Shown here: positions 32,940-44,775 of the stretch, piece by piece
How the letters are laid out: each line of letters begins with the position of its first letter
Position numbering within the stretch: position 1 is the first letter of the stretch
Assembly: GCF_013087525.1 (NCBI RefSeq)
Contig: NZ_JABFCS010000001.1
Span: 434,001 to 498,000 of the forward strand
DNA length: 64,000 bases
Reading direction: 5' to 3'
Source of the DNA: Ramlibacter montanisoli
GTDB taxonomy: Bacteria > Pseudomonadota > Gammaproteobacteria > Burkholderiales > Burkholderiaceae_C
Position numbers and translations under genes: made by a program
The notes under the pieces: model-generated
The model's input: only the letters and a program-made list of their open reading frames with translations
What the model was told of the DNA's origin: nothing
Databases searched by the model: none

Positions 32940-33144
32940 TGCGCGCGTCCTCGGAATGCGTGTCACAAATGAAAGCGGCTCGACGTGCGGGGTCCCGCGG
33001 GACTTCGCGGGTGCCAACAGGTGAGCCGTTGGAACGCGATTGTAGGCACACGGCCGGAGGGCTTTGTTTGAGAATTCCGCATCACAGCGATGCCCCGCGA
33101 CAGCCCGGTGACAGGCAGGTGGGGTGCAATGGCGGGGCCCCAAC

Positions 33145-33162
33145 TCTTATATAAGATAGAAT
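33145..33162 (+). promoter_or_regulatory. Second copy of the GntR-type palindrome with adjoining -10 box
   Basis: TCTTATATAAGA (33145-33156) is identical to the palindrome in the gntR promoter, and here too a -10-like hexamer (TAGAAT, 33157-33162) follows directly. The 18-mers TCTTATATAAGATATGAT and TCTTATATAAGATAGAAT differ at two positions. No good -35 box is visible. It points into the DUF3579 gene and lies about 205 bp upstream of argD. Confidence 0.65.
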
Positions 33163-33216
33163 ACTTGTGCGATGCAGCAAGCCACCAGCCTGCTGCCCTG
33201 CCGAGCCACCCCACCC

Positions 33217-33518
33217 ATGGTTTCCAGCACCGCCAAAGAAGTGTTCATCCAGGGCGTCACCCGGGATGGCCGCACCTTCCGCCCCAGCGACTGGGCCGAG
33301 CGGCTGGCGGGCGTCATGAGCTCCTTCCGGCCGGGCGGCGCCCAGCCGGGCAGCCACCTGAACTACTCCCCTGGTGCATCCCGACGGTGATCGACGAGGT
33401 CAAGTGCGTCATCGTCCACCGCGACCTGCGCGACTACGAGCCCATGGCCTGGGACTTCGTCATGAACTTCGCCAAGGACAACAACCTGAAGACCTCCGAG
33501 GGCACGTTCCAGAAGTGA
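33217..33518 (+). CDS. DUF3579 family protein, frameshifted
   Basis: A small cytoplasmic protein of unknown function conserved in betaproteobacteria: MVSSTAKEVFIQGVTRDGRT FRPSDWAERLAGVMSSFRPG, then after the break WCIPTVIDEVKCVIVHRDLR DYEPMAWDFVMNFAKDNNL. The run of four C at 33368-33371 should be five (NYSPWCIPTVID). Restored length about 100 residues from ATG 33217. An in-frame ATG at 33172 adds 15 residues and would lie within a few bases of the transcription start predicted from the -10 at 33157. Regulation by the TCA-linked GntR protein is inferred from the upstream palindrome. Confidence 0.85.
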
Positions 33519-33562
33519 ACGGACGCCTTGGGTCCCCGCCTGCGCGGGGATGACGCGGGCAT

Positions 33563-33590
33563 GAAAAAACCGCCCGAAGGCGGTTTTCCA
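33563..33590. terminator. Bidirectional terminator between DUF3579 and rpsT
   Basis: AAAACCGCC-CGAA-GGCGGTTTT with flanking A and T runs, in the 147-bp gap between convergent genes. A second GC hairpin (33531-33552) of the dispersed GTCCCCGCC/GGGGATGAC type precedes it. Confidence 0.88.
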
Positions 33591-33665
33591 CTTTTGCTTT
33601 GCTGGCAGCGCACCCGGTTCAAACGGCGCGGGCCTGGCGGCTCGCGGGCTGACCCGACGCTATGG

Positions 33666-33971
33666 TCAGGCGGCGGCCTGGGCCTGCAGGCCCTTGACCT
33701 TGGCGGACAGGCGGCTCTTGTCGCGAGCAGCCTTGTTCTTGTGGAAGATGCCCTTGTCGGCAACCGTGTCCACGATCGATTGGGCCTTGGCGAAGAGTTC
33801 GGTCGCCTTGGCCTTGTCACCGGCGGCGACGGCCTTCTCGACGTTCTTCACCGCGGTGCGGTACTTGGAGCGCAGCGAGGTGTTCGCGGCGTTCAGTTTC
33901 ACGTCCTGGCGGGCGCGCTTGCGGCCCGACGCCAGGCGCGGGTTCTTCTTCTTGGGTTTGGCAGAAGCCAT
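33666..33971 (-). CDS. rpsT: 30S ribosomal protein S20
   Basis: Primary 16S rRNA-binding protein of the small subunit. The 101 basic residues begin [23 protein letters not shown] and contain [23 protein letters not shown] and [20 protein letters not shown], all helical. The length is slightly above E. coli S20 (87) owing to the N- and C-terminal tails. Divergent from murJ, the usual neighbour in betaproteobacteria. Confidence 0.98.
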   Translation of the reverse strand: MASAKPKKKNPRLASGRKRARQDVKLNAANTSLRSKYRTAVKNVEKAVAAGDKAKATELFAKAQSIVDTVADKGIFHKNKAARDKSRLSAKVKGLQAQAAA

Positions 33972-34087
33972 GTGATGTTCCTTCGGTGTTCGAGGATGTT
34001 GCCAGCAAAGCCCGCAATTATAGCCCGGGCGCTTGTCCTACGCCGGCGCTGGGGTGGGCGCCCCGACCGCAGGGCTACACTCGCCCG

Positions 34088-35653
<1,566 letters not shown>

Positions 35654-35719
35654 CCACGCGCGTTGCGCTGGCGCGCCTGCCCGGTTGACGCCGCCTGGCA
35701 CGTCCATTACAACCCACCA

Positions 35720-36574
35720 ATGTCGTCGCTGCAATTCGCCTCACCCACTCCCCTGGAGTACTTCAGGATGCTGGTGCAGAGCGACGAGAACTTCCCGCTG
35801 CTGGAAGCCGCCGCCAGCCTCGCGCAGGACGAATATCCCGACCTCGACCTGCAGACCGTGCTGGGCGACGTCGACCAGCTGCTCGCCCGCCTGAAGCGCC
35901 GCATCCCGGCCGACGCCGCGGCGCTGCAGCGCCTGCGCACGCTCAACCAGTTCTTCTTCCGCGACCTCAGTTTCGGCGGCAACGTCAACGACTACTGCGA
36001 CCCGGACAACAGCTACCTGAACGTGGTGCTGCGCACGCGGCGCGGCATCCAGATCTCGCTGGCGGTGCTGTGGATCGAGCTGGCGCAAGGCATCGGCCTG
36101 CACGCGCGCGGCGTCTGCTTCCCGGGCCACTTCATGGTGAAGGTGAACCTGCCCAAGGGCCAGGTGGTGATCGACCCCTTCACCGGCCAGTCGCTGTCAC
36201 GCGAGGAACTGTCGGAGCGGCTGGAACCCTACAAGCGGCGCAGCGGGCTGGTGGACGAATTCGAGGTTCCGCTGGGGCTGTACCTGCAGGCGGCGCCACC
36301 GCGCGACATCCTCGCGCGCATGCTGCGCAACCTGAAGGAGATCCACCGCGCGCAGGAAGACTGGCAGCGCGTCATCGCGGTGCAGAACCGGCTGCTGGTG
36401 CTGCTGCCCGATGCCTGGGCCGAGTACCGCGACCGCGGCCTGGCGCACGCGGAGCAGGGCCACACCGCGCTGGCGGTGGAAGACCTGGAAACCTACCTGG
36501 TGCACGCGCAGGACGCGCTGGACATCGACGCCATCGCCGACCGCGTGGCCGACCTGCGCCGGGCCAAGCACTGA
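35720..36574 (+). CDS. SirB1-family transglutaminase-like/TPR protein
   Basis: A 284-residue cytoplasmic protein: an N-terminal transglutaminase-like domain (about residues 35-190; NQFFFRDLSFGGNVNDYCDP DNSYLNVVLRTRRGIQISL, GLHARGVCFPGHFMVKVN) and a C-terminal TPR segment (about 195-284; ILARMLRNLKEIHRAQEDWQ). The family is annotated as SirB1/YchA; its role is poorly defined. Cys and His of GVCFPGHF correspond to the catalytic-like residues. It follows murJ by 66 bp. Confidence 0.9.
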   Translation: MSSLQFASPTPLEYFRMLVQSDENFPLLEAAASLAQDEYPDLDLQTVLGDVDQLLARLKRRIPADAAALQRLRTLNQFFFRDLSFGGNVNDYCDPDNSYLNVVLRTRRGIQISLAVLWIELAQGIGLHARGVCFPGHFMVKVNLPKGQVVIDPFTGQSLSREELSERLEPYKRRSGLVDEFEVPLGLYLQAAPPRDILARMLRNLKEIHRAQEDWQRVIAVQNRLLVLLPDAWAEYRDRGLAHAEQGHTALAVEDLETYLVHAQDALDIDAIADRVADLRRAKH

Positions 36575-36578
36575 GCGC

Positions 36579-37332
36579 CTAGACGGCGTTGGCGCGGGTC
36601 AGCGAGGCCCGGCTCGCATCGTTGAAGGGACGCGCGCCGAGCACCGAAGGACGCCGCACCGGCAGGATCGGTTCGCGTTTCGTCTCGGGCACCACCACCG
36701 GGTGGACCACGGGCCGCAGCCATTCCAGGATAGGCCGCCACTGCGCCAGGTCGATCTCCACGCTGTCCTTCTTCACGTCGAACAGCGTCAGGCCGCGCTC
36801 CAGGCTCTTCACGTAGTTCTGCGTCTCGCGCAGCACGCCCGCCATCGACACCTTCTGTTCGTCCGCCCAGGCGCGCAGCACTTCGGCGGCACTGGTGCGC
36901 CCGTCCACCCGCATGCCCACGGTCGTCACGCGGCACTGGCCCTTGGTCACCCGCGGCGGCAGCGTCTGCAGTTCGGCGATGCACTGGGCGGCCGACTCGC
37001 GGTCGAACACGGAGGGGCACACCGGGATCACGATCGCGTCGGCGAACATCACCACGCGCGAGAGTTCGAAGCCGTGCATGCCGCCGGGGTGTCCAGCACC
37101 ACGTGCGTGATGCCCGAGGGCACGCGCAGCACGTTCTTCTGGTCGATCACCCAGGGGGCGATGGCGGGGAGGGCGGGATCGCGCCGGCGCAGCCAGCCGC
37201 GGCTGGATTGCTGGCGGTCGATGTCGCCCAGCATCACGGCCAGCCCTTCGCGGGCGCACCAGGCCGCGACATGCGCGGCGAAGGTGCTCTTGCCGCTTCC
37301 CCCTTGCGGTTCACGACGGCGATGACGGGCAT
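36579..37332 (-). CDS. ParA-like ATPase, two frameshifts
   Basis: Deviant Walker-A ATPase of the ParA/MinD superfamily; RKGGSGKSTFAAHVAAWCAR near the N-terminus, DIDRQQSSRGWLRR (Walker A' region), VVLDTPGGMHGFELSRVVMF ADAIVIPVCPSVFDRESA. From ATG 37332 (MPVIAVVNRKGG) the frame breaks at 37299-37303 (run of five, expected six) and at 37086-37089 (four, expected five). Restored length about 251 residues. No parB partner is adjacent, so it is an orphan ParA-like protein, perhaps positioning another cargo; a chromosome-partition role is not supported by context. Confidence 0.87.
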
Positions 37333-37462
37333 GCAGACCTCCCTCGGACGGACGGCCAGTGTGGGGCAGCGGCTGGGCCAAGTCCAGCGCCGGCGGGCAT
37401 TTTCCCGCTCCTTGTTTCGTAGCGAAGCAACGCCCCGCCGCCCGTCCGCCGCCAGCAGCCGT

Positions 37463-38659
37463 TCAGGGCCCCGGCGCCTTCCAGGCCAGCGCCGCCAGGG
37501 CCAGCGCGCTGATCGCGGCCCCGGCGATGAAGGTGCTCGCGCCCCCGAGACGGTCCCAAAGCAGGCCCGCGAACACGCTGGCCAGGAGCAGGGCGAGGCC
37601 GCTGGCCAGGTTGAACACGCCGAAGGCGGTGCCGCGCAGGGCGGCGGGTGCGGTGTCGGCCACCATGGTGGCCAGCAGGCCCTGTGTCAGCGCCATGTGC
37701 AGGCCCCACAGCACGATGCCGGTCCACAGCACGACGCCGCGGTCGGACCAGGCGAGCGCCACGTCGGCCGCGATCAGCACCACCAGGCCCAGGGCGAGCA
37801 GCTTGCGGTGCGACATGGTGTCCGCGAGGCGGCCGAAGGGATAGGCGCCCAGCGAATAGACCACGTTCATCGCGATCAGCACCAGCGGCGCCCAGGCGAT
37901 CGCCAGTCCGCCCTGCTGGGCGCGCAGCACGAGGAAGGCTTCGCTGAAGCGCGCCAGCGTGAACAGGGCGCCGATGCCCACCACCCACCAGTAGGCGGGC
38001 CGCAGCAGGCGCAGGTTCTCGCGCCGGATCGGGTTCACGCGCGCGTGGCCGGCGGGCCGGTCCGGCTCGCGCACGCCGAAGGCGAGCAGCGCCACCGACA
38101 GCACGGCCGGGATCACCGCCACCCAGAAGATCGCGTGGAAGTCGTTGGCCCACAGCAGCATCAGGCCGATGGCGATGATGGGCCCGAGGAAGGCGCCGAC
38201 GGTGTCGAGCGACTGCCGCAGGCCGTAGGCGGCGCCGCGCTGTTCCGGCCGTGCGAGGTCGGCCACCAACGCGTCGCGCGGGGCGCCGCGCATGCCCTTG
38301 CCGACGCGGTCGATCAGGCGCGCGGCCAGCACCATTCCGGTGCTGGTGGAGATCGCGAAGAGCGGCTTGGACGCCGCGCCCAGCCCGTAACCGAGCAGCG
38401 CCAGCGGCTTGCGCCGCCCCAGCCAGTCGCTCCAGGCGCCGGAGAACACCTTGACGATCAGGGCGGTGGCCTCGGCCACGCCCTCGACCAGGCCCACCAG
38501 CAGCATGCTGGCGCCGAGTCCCGTGACCATGAAGACGGGCAGCAGGCTGTGGATCATCTCCGAGGAGACGTCCATCAGCAGGCTGACGAAGCCCAGCGCC
38601 CAGATGCCCGCGGGCAGGCGCGAACGCGCTGCCTGCGTGCCGGCGGAACCGTCAGCCAA
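37463..38659 (-). CDS. MFS transporter
   Basis: A 398-residue major facilitator with 12 predicted transmembrane helices. The MFS signature between helices 2 and 3 is visible as [22 protein letters not shown], and its repeat as [36 protein letters not shown] and [15 protein letters not shown] resemble the subfamily of small putative drug/sugar exporters with no known substrate. It starts at TTG 38659, overlapping the purM stop by 8 bp, implying translational coupling to purM; no better ATG is available before the first helix. Confidence 0.88.
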   Translation of the reverse strand: MADGSAGTQAARSRLPAGIWALGFVSLLMDVSSEMIHSLLPVFMVTGLGASMLLVGLVEGVAEATALIVKVFSGAWSDWLGRRKPLALLGYGLGAASKPLFAISTSTGMVLAARLIDRVGKGMRGAPRDALVADLARPEQRGAAYGLRQSLDTVGAFLGPIIAIGLMLLWANDFHAIFWVAVIPAVLSVALLAFGVREPDRPAGHARVNPIRRENLRLLRPAYWWVVGIGALFTLARFSEAFLVLRAQQGGLAIAWAPLVLIAMNVVYSLGAYPFGRLADTMSHRKLLALGLVVLIAADVALAWSDRGVVLWTGIVLWGLHMALTQGLLATMVADTAPAALRGTAFGVFNLASGLALLLASVFAGLLWDRLGGASTFIAGAAISALALAALAWKAPGP

Positions 38660-39685
38660 CCGTGACGGCCGCCCCGGTGCCGCGCGGCGCGATGCGGCCG
38701 ATCTCGTGCACGGACTCGCCCGCCTGGCGCAGCGTTTCGGCCACCGCCGCGGCCTCGCCCGGCGCCACCACCACCACCATGCCGATGCCGTTGTTGAAGG
38801 TGCGGTTCATCTCGTGGTCGTCGATCGCGGCGGTCGCCTGCAGCCACGCGAACAGCTCGGAGCGAGGCCATGAGGCCTCGCTCAAGTGCGCGGCAAGACC
38901 ATCAGGAAGCACGCGCGGGATGTTCTCCAGCAGGCCGCCGCCGGTGATGTGGGCCAGCGCCTTGATGCCGGCATGCTTGGCCAGTGCGGCCAGCACCGGC
39001 TTCACGTAGATGCGGGTCGGCTCCATCACCGCCTGGCGGAAGGGCTTGCCGTCCAGCGTGGCCGGCAGTTGCGCGCCGCCGCGTTCGATGCACTTGCGCA
39101 CCAGCGAGAAGCCGTTGGAATGCACGCCGCTGGAGGCGAGGCCCAGCACCACGTCGCCGGACTGCACGTCCTGGCCGGCCAGGATCTTCGATTTCTCCAC
39201 GGCACCGACCGCGAAGCCCGCCAGGTCGTATTCGCCGGCCGGGTACATGCCGGGCATTTCCGCCGTTTCGCCGCCGATCAGGGCGCAGCCGGAGAGCTCG
39301 CAGCCGCGGGCGATGCCGCCCACCACCGCCGCCGCCGTGTCCACGTCCAGCTTGCCGCAGGCGAAGTAGTCGAGGAAGAACAGCGGCTCGGCGCCCTGCA
39401 CCAGCACGTCGTTGACGCTCATGGCCACCAGGTCGATGCCCACGGTGTCGTGCATGTTCCATTCGAAGGCGAGCTTGAGCTTGGTGCCCACGCCGTCGGT
39501 GCCGCTCACCAGCACCGGCTCCCGGTAGCGCTTGGGCACCTCGAACAGGGCGCCGAAGCCGCCGATGCCGGCCAGCACGCCTTCGCGCATGGTCTTTTTC
39601 GCCAGCGGCTTGATGCGTTCGACCAGTGCGTCGCCCGCGTCGATGTCGACGCCGGCGTCCTTGTACGAGAGGGGGAAGGCTTCAT
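38652..39685 (-). CDS. purM: Phosphoribosylformylglycinamidine cyclo-ligase, probable frameshift
   Basis: AIR synthetase, the fifth step of purine synthesis. The body includes [65 protein letters not shown] and [17 protein letters not shown]. The N-terminal [20 protein letters not shown] reads in frame but has no start codon; ATG 39685 (MKPSP) is one base out of frame. Adding one base at the run of five G (39671-39675) gives [12 protein letters not shown] and a 344-residue protein, the normal size. Divergent from the AI-2E-type permease gene. Confidence 0.94.
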
Positions 39686-39777
39686 GGGAGGGGTGCGGGA
39701 CCGGAGCGTGAGCGCCGACCGATAGAATTTGCAGTCGATTTTACTTGGCCGGCCCCGCAGGCCCGGCTTTTCCCCGG

Positions 39778-40848
39778 ATGCAATTCACCCCCACGCAGAA
39801 GCGTGCCGCCGCCTGGGCCGCCATCGCGGTGCTCGCCGTGCTGGCGCTGCGGGCCCTGGGACCGGTCCTCACCCCCTTCGTGGTGGCGGGGGTGCTGGCC
39901 TATGCGCTCACCCCGCTGGTCGACCGGCTGGACGCCCTGGGCCGGGGCCGCATGCCGCGTTTCCTGGCCGTGGTGATCGTCGAACTGCTCCTGATCCTCG
40001 TGCTGTTCTGCCTGGTGCTGCTGGTCATCCCGGTGCTGGTCAAGGAGATCCCGCTGATCCGCGAGCAGCTGCCGCTGGTGCTGGACAATCTGCATGCCAC
40101 GCTGTCCCCGTGGCTCAAGCAGTTCGGCGTGAACATCGCCCTGGACCTCGCCAGCCTGCGGGCGCTGCTGGTGGAGTACCTCAATGCCAACTGGGGCGAA
40201 AGCTTCGGCTCCCTCTGGTCTTCGCTCAAGGTGGGCGGCAGCGTGGTCCTGACCGTGATCGGCTACACGGTGCTGGTGCCGGTGGCCCTGTTCTACCTGC
40301 TGCTGGACTGGAAGCACGTGGTGGCCCAGGCCCTCACGCTGGTGCCCCCGCGCGCCCGTCCCAGCGTCGACTCCTTCGCCACCGAAGCCGACCAGGTGCT
40401 GGGCCAGTACCTGCGCGGGCAGCTGCTGGTGATGGTGACCATGGCGATCTTCTACAGCACCGGGCTGGCCCTGTTCGGCCTGGACCTGGCGGTGCCCATC
40501 GGCGTGTTCACGGGGCTGGCCATGTTCGTGCCCTACATCGGCTTCGGCATCGGCCTGGTGCTGGCGGTCCTGGCCGGCGTCCTGGAATTCGCCTCGGCCA
40601 AGGCCTTCGTGATGGTCGGCACGGTGTACGGCCTGGGCCAGGTCGTCGAAGGCTTCTACCTCACGCCGCGCCTGGTGGGCGAGCGCATCGGCCTGCATCC
40701 GCTGGCCGTGATCTTCGCGCTGCTCGCCTTCGGCCAGCTGTTCGGCTTCGTCGGCGTGCTGGTGGCGCTGCCTGCCAGCGCGGTGCTGCTGGTGGCGATC
40801 CGGCGCGTGCGCAGCGGCTACCTGGCCAGCCGCCTGTACCACAGCTGA
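39778..40848 (+). CDS. AI-2E family transporter (PerM/TqsA-like permease)
   Basis: A 356-residue inner-membrane protein with about eight transmembrane segments. Family landmarks are GPVLTPFVVAGVLAYALTPL VD, QYLRGQLLVMVTMAIFYSTG, GVFTGLAMFVPYIGFGIGL and YGLGQVVEGFYLTPRLVGER IGLHPLAVIFALLAFGQLFG. Members export autoinducer-2 or other small solutes; the substrate here is unknown. ATG 39778 (MQFTPTQKRAA) is preferred over an in-frame TTG at 39745. It is followed after 2 bp by hda. Confidence 0.92.
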   Translation: MQFTPTQKRAAAWAAIAVLAVLALRALGPVLTPFVVAGVLAYALTPLVDRLDALGRGRMPRFLAVVIVELLLILVLFCLVLLVIPVLVKEIPLIREQLPLVLDNLHATLSPWLKQFGVNIALDLASLRALLVEYLNANWGESFGSLWSSLKVGGSVVLTVIGYTVLVPVALFYLLLDWKHVVAQALTLVPPRARPSVDSFATEADQVLGQYLRGQLLVMVTMAIFYSTGLALFGLDLAVPIGVFTGLAMFVPYIGFGIGLVLAVLAGVLEFASAKAFVMVGTVYGLGQVVEGFYLTPRLVGERIGLHPLAVIFALLAFGQLFGFVGVLVALPASAVLLVAIRRVRSGYLASRLYHS

Positions 40849-40850
40849 CC

Positions 40851-41534
40851 ATGGCGCAGATGAAGCAGCTCACCCTCGACATCGGGCTGGCGCGCGCCCC
40901 CAGCCTGGCGAGCTTCCTCGCCGGGCCGAACGAGGCCGCCTGGAAGCACCTGCAGCTGTGGGCCGGCAACCCGACGCGCTCGCCCGTGCCCACCTACCTG
41001 TGGGGCCCCTCGGGCAGCGGCAAGACGCACCTGCTCAAGGCGGTGGAGGAAAGCCTGCGCGAGCAGGGCGCCAGCGCCGGCTGGCTCGACCCCGCGATGG
41101 TGGAGCCGCCCGGCTTCGACGAACGCTGGGCCGTCGTGCTGATGGACGACGTGCACCTGTATTCCGCCGTGCAGCAGCACGCCGCCTTCAGCTGGTTCGT
41201 GCAGGCGCAGGCGCTGCAGCGCGGCGTGCTGGCCGCCGGCCTGCTGCCGCCCGCGCACCTGAAGCTGCGCGAGGACCTGCGCACCCGCCTGGGCTGGGGC
41301 CACGTCTTCCAGCTGCACGTGCTGAGCGAGCCGGAGCGCCGCTCGGTGCTGCGCCAGGCGGCCGACGCGCGTGGCGTGTTCCTGAGCGACGAGGTGATGG
41401 ACTTCATCCTGCACCGCTTCTCGCGCGACCTGGGCAGCCTGATGCAGCTGCTGGACCACCTGGACGCCTATGCGCTGCAGGCGCAGCGCGCCATCACCAT
41501 TCCGCTGATCAAGGCGATGCTGGAAGACGAATGA
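40851..41534 (+). CDS. hda: DnaA regulatory inactivator Hda
   Basis: AAA+ protein that, with the DNA clamp, promotes DnaA-ATP hydrolysis and limits re-initiation. The 227 residues begin MAQMKQLTLDIGLARAPSLA; QLTLDI is a canonical clamp-binding motif. Walker A is LWGPSGSGKTHLLKA (about residues 51-65), Walker B region VVLMDDVHLYS. The C-terminus RDLGSLMQLLDHLDAYALQA QRAITIPLIK is the DnaA-like helical part. It lies between the permease (2-bp gap) and the HAD gene (4-bp overlap). Confidence 0.95.
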   Translation: MAQMKQLTLDIGLARAPSLASFLAGPNEAAWKHLQLWAGNPTRSPVPTYLWGPSGSGKTHLLKAVEESLREQGASAGWLDPAMVEPPGFDERWAVVLMDDVHLYSAVQQHAAFSWFVQAQALQRGVLAAGLLPPAHLKLREDLRTRLGWGHVFQLHVLSEPERRSVLRQAADARGVFLSDEVMDFILHRFSRDLGSLMQLLDHLDAYALQAQRAITIPLIKAMLEDE

Positions 41535-42211
41535 GCCGCCCACGGATCACGCTGTTCGACCTGGACCACACGCTGCTGCCGATCGATTCGGACTACTCCT
41601 GGGGCGAGTTCACCCAGCGCATCGGCTGGACCGACCGGGTCGAGTTCAAGCGCCGCAACGACGAGTTCTACGCCCACTATGTCGCCGGCACGCTGGACGT
41701 GCACGACTACGTGCGCTTCGCCGTCGAGGCGATGCGCGTGCGCGGGCAGGCCGCCTACGAGGAGGCGCACCGTCGCTTCATGCACGAGTGGATCACCCCG
41801 GCGCTGCGCCCCGCGGCGCTGGACCTGGTGCGCGGCCACCAGCAGCAGGGCGACACGGTCGCCATCGTCACGGCCACCAACGAGATGGTCACTCGCCCGA
41901 TCGCCGCCATCTTCGGCGTGCCGGAGCTGATCGCGGTGGAGCTGGAGCGCGACGCCGGGGGCTGGATCACCGGCGAGATCGCCGGCGTGCCCTCCATGCG
42001 CGAAGGCAAGGTGGTGCGCGTGCAGCAGTGGCTGGCCGGCCGCGGCCTCGACTGGCTGGACGTGGAGACCACCTTCTATTCCGACTCGATGAACGACCTG
42101 CCCCTGCTGGAGCAGGTGGACCATCCGGTGGCCACCAATCCCGATGCGCGGCTGCGCACGCTCGCCCTGGAACGCGGCTGGCGCATACTCGACCTGTTCG
42201 AAAGAGAATGA
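41531..42211 (+). CDS. HAD-superfamily phosphatase (SerB-like subfamily IB)
   Basis: A 226-residue HAD phosphohydrolase: motif I LFDLDHTLLPIDSDYSWGEF, motif II TVAIVTATNEMVTRP, motif III GKVVRV and motif IV TTFYSDSMNDLPLLEQVDHP VATNPD. The HAD-IB architecture is that of phosphoserine-phosphatase-like enzymes found next to pcnB in betaproteobacteria; histidinol-phosphatase activity has been reported for some relatives, but the substrate here is unknown. Stop/start overlaps of 4 bp join it to hda upstream and pcnB downstream. Confidence 0.9.
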   Translation: MSRPRITLFDLDHTLLPIDSDYSWGEFTQRIGWTDRVEFKRRNDEFYAHYVAGTLDVHDYVRFAVEAMRVRGQAAYEEAHRRFMHEWITPALRPAALDLVRGHQQQGDTVAIVTATNEMVTRPIAAIFGVPELIAVELERDAGGWITGEIAGVPSMREGKVVRVQQWLAGRGLDWLDVETTFYSDSMNDLPLLEQVDHPVATNPDARLRTLALERGWRILDLFERE

Positions 42212-43791
42212 TCAAGAAATTCATCGATAACCTGATCGCCGGCGCCACCGGGCGCAAGCCGCGATTCGGGAAACGCCAGGAAGTGGGCCCCGAGCAGCAC
42301 GCGATCGACCCCACCCTGGTCGACGAGCGCGCGCTCAGCGTCGTGCACACCCTCAAGGAAGCGGGCCACGAGGCCTACATCGTGGGCGGCGCGGTGCGCG
42401 ACCTGCTGCTCGGCCTGCGGCCCAAGGACTTCGACGTCGCCACCAACGCCACGCCCGAGCAGGTCAAGAGCCTGTTCCGGCGCGCCTTCATCATCGGCCG
42501 GCGCTTCCGCATCGTGCACGTGGTGTTCGGCCGCGGGCGCGAGCACGAGGTGATCGAGGTCTCCACCTTCCGCGCCTACCTCGACTCCGCCGCGGCCGAG
42601 GCGGTCAGCGGCAACGAGCGCACCAGCAAGAGCGAACTGGCGGGCATGCACCACGCGGTGGATGCCTCGGGCCGCGTGCTGCGCGACAACGTCTGGGGAC
42701 CGCAGGAGGAGGACGCGGCGCGCCGCGACTTCACCATCAACGCGATGTACTACGACCCCGAGCGGCGCATCGTGGTGGACTACCACGGCGGCATCACGGA
42801 CGCCAAGAAGCGCCTGCTGCGCATGATCGGCGACCCCGCTTCCCGCTACCGCGAGGACCCCGTGCGCATCATCCGCGCGGTGCGCTTCGCGGCCAAGCTC
42901 GCCGCGCTCGGCTTCAAGTTCGAGCCCAAGACCAAGTCGCCGCTGCTGCCCAGCCTGCCCCTCCTCAACGAGGTGCCGCAAAGCCGCCTGTTCGACGAGA
43001 TGCTCAAGCTGCTGCAGACGGGGCATTCGCTGGCCACCATCGAGCAGCTCAAGACGCTGGGCATGGCCAAGGGCATCTACCCGCTGCTGGACCTGGTGGT
43101 CGAGCGCGCCGAGCTGCCCTTCGTGCGCGCCGCGCTGCAGGACACCGACCGGCGCGTCGGCGAGGACAAGCCGGTGGCCCCCAGCTTCCTGCTCGCCTGC
43201 GTGCTCTGGTCGGACGTGCGCGAGGGCTGGCAGGACCGCCTCGCGCGTCGCATGCACCCCTTCCCGGCGCTGCAGGAAGCGATCGACGAGGTGTTCGAGT
43301 CGCGCATCGGCGACATCTCCGGCCGCGGCAAGCTGGGCGCGGACATGCGCGAGATCTGGATGATGCAGCCGCGCTTCGAGAAGCGCACCGGCCACACGCC
43401 CTTCAGCCTGGTGGAGCAGCCGCGCTTTCGCGCCGCCTTCGACTTCATGCGCCTGCGCGCCGACGTCGGCGAGGTGGACGTCGTGCTGGCCGACTGGTGG
43501 CAGGAGTTCAGCCAGGCCAGCGACCTGGTGCGCGAGGACCTGGTGGCCGCCCTGCGCGACGAGCAGAAGAAGCAGCCGCGCACGCGGCGCGCCAAGCCGG
43601 CCGCGCAGGACGAGGCGCGGGACCTGCAGCCTGCCGCCCGCGAGGCCGGGGATTCGGTTCCGGCCGACACGGACGGCACCGGCGGCGATGCACCGCGCAA
43701 GCGCCGCCGCCGCCGCCGCAAGCCGGCCGGGCAGGGTTCGCCCGGCGGCGATGCGCAGGGCGGCGCGCGCTCCGGCACCGACCCGGACTGA
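42208..43791 (+). CDS. pcnB: Poly(A) polymerase I
   Basis: Adds poly(A) tails to RNA 3' ends, marking them for decay. The 527-residue protein has the nucleotidyltransferase motif YIVGGAVRDLLLGLRPKDFD VATNATPEQ (catalytic Asp pair near residues 72-74), RRDFTINAMYYDP, YREDPVRIIRAVRFAAKL and a C-terminal RNA-binding region. The extreme C-terminus is basic and disordered (APRKRRRRRRKPAG), as in PcnB. Start ATG 42208 overlaps the HAD gene stop. It could be confused with CCA-adding enzyme, but the long C-terminal part and neighbouring folK favour PcnB. Confidence 0.95.
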   Translation: MIKKFIDNLIAGATGRKPRFGKRQEVGPEQHAIDPTLVDERALSVVHTLKEAGHEAYIVGGAVRDLLLGLRPKDFDVATNATPEQVKSLFRRAFIIGRRFRIVHVVFGRGREHEVIEVSTFRAYLDSAAAEAVSGNERTSKSELAGMHHAVDASGRVLRDNVWGPQEEDAARRDFTINAMYYDPERRIVVDYHGGITDAKKRLLRMIGDPASRYREDPVRIIRAVRFAAKLAALGFKFEPKTKSPLLPSLPLLNEVPQSRLFDEMLKLLQTGHSLATIEQLKTLGMAKGIYPLLDLVVERAELPFVRAALQDTDRRVGEDKPVAPSFLLACVLWSDVREGWQDRLARRMHPFPALQEAIDEVFESRIGDISGRGKLGADMREIWMMQPRFEKRTGHTPFSLVEQPRFRAAFDFMRLRADVGEVDVVLADWWQEFSQASDLVREDLVAALRDEQKKQPRTRRAKPAAQDEARDLQPAAREAGDSVPADTDGTGGDAPRKRRRRRRKPAGQGSPGGDAQGGARSGTDPD

Positions 43792-43801
43792 GGAAGCCTC
43801 C

Positions 43802-44576
<775 letters not shown>

Positions 44577-44609
44577 ATGCGAGGGCGGTGAGCGCAGGCC
44601 CGGAAAACC

Positions 44610-44623
44610 TTGACCTGCGTCAA
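44610..44623. promoter_or_regulatory. FNR/ANR-type box upstream of the two-component genes
   Basis: TTGACCTGCGTCAA is a perfect dyad (TTGAC-N4-GTCAA) matching the CRP/FNR-family consensus TTGAT-N4-ATCAA except for the inner base of each half. Centred about 41-46 bp upstream of a plausible -10 (TTAATC, 44650-44655), it suits class II activation of the sensor kinase gene at 44776. Confidence 0.6.
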
Positions 44624-44775
44624 AGTCCTTCCCAAGAGCAGGAACAGGGTTAATCATTTTTCCCTAAGGCGGGACCGCGGTTACAGCGCGCTACTCTGGA
44701 GAACGCTTTGCAACGTGTCGGCACGCGGCTTGCTCGGCTTCAGGCCAGGGACACCACCCTGGAGGAGAGAGACAA

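Noticed and set aside
36579..37332. ParA-like gene as a chromosome-partition locus with an origin nearby
   Set aside because: No ParB gene and no parS-type 16-bp repeats were found around it, and flanking genes are unrelated housekeeping genes.
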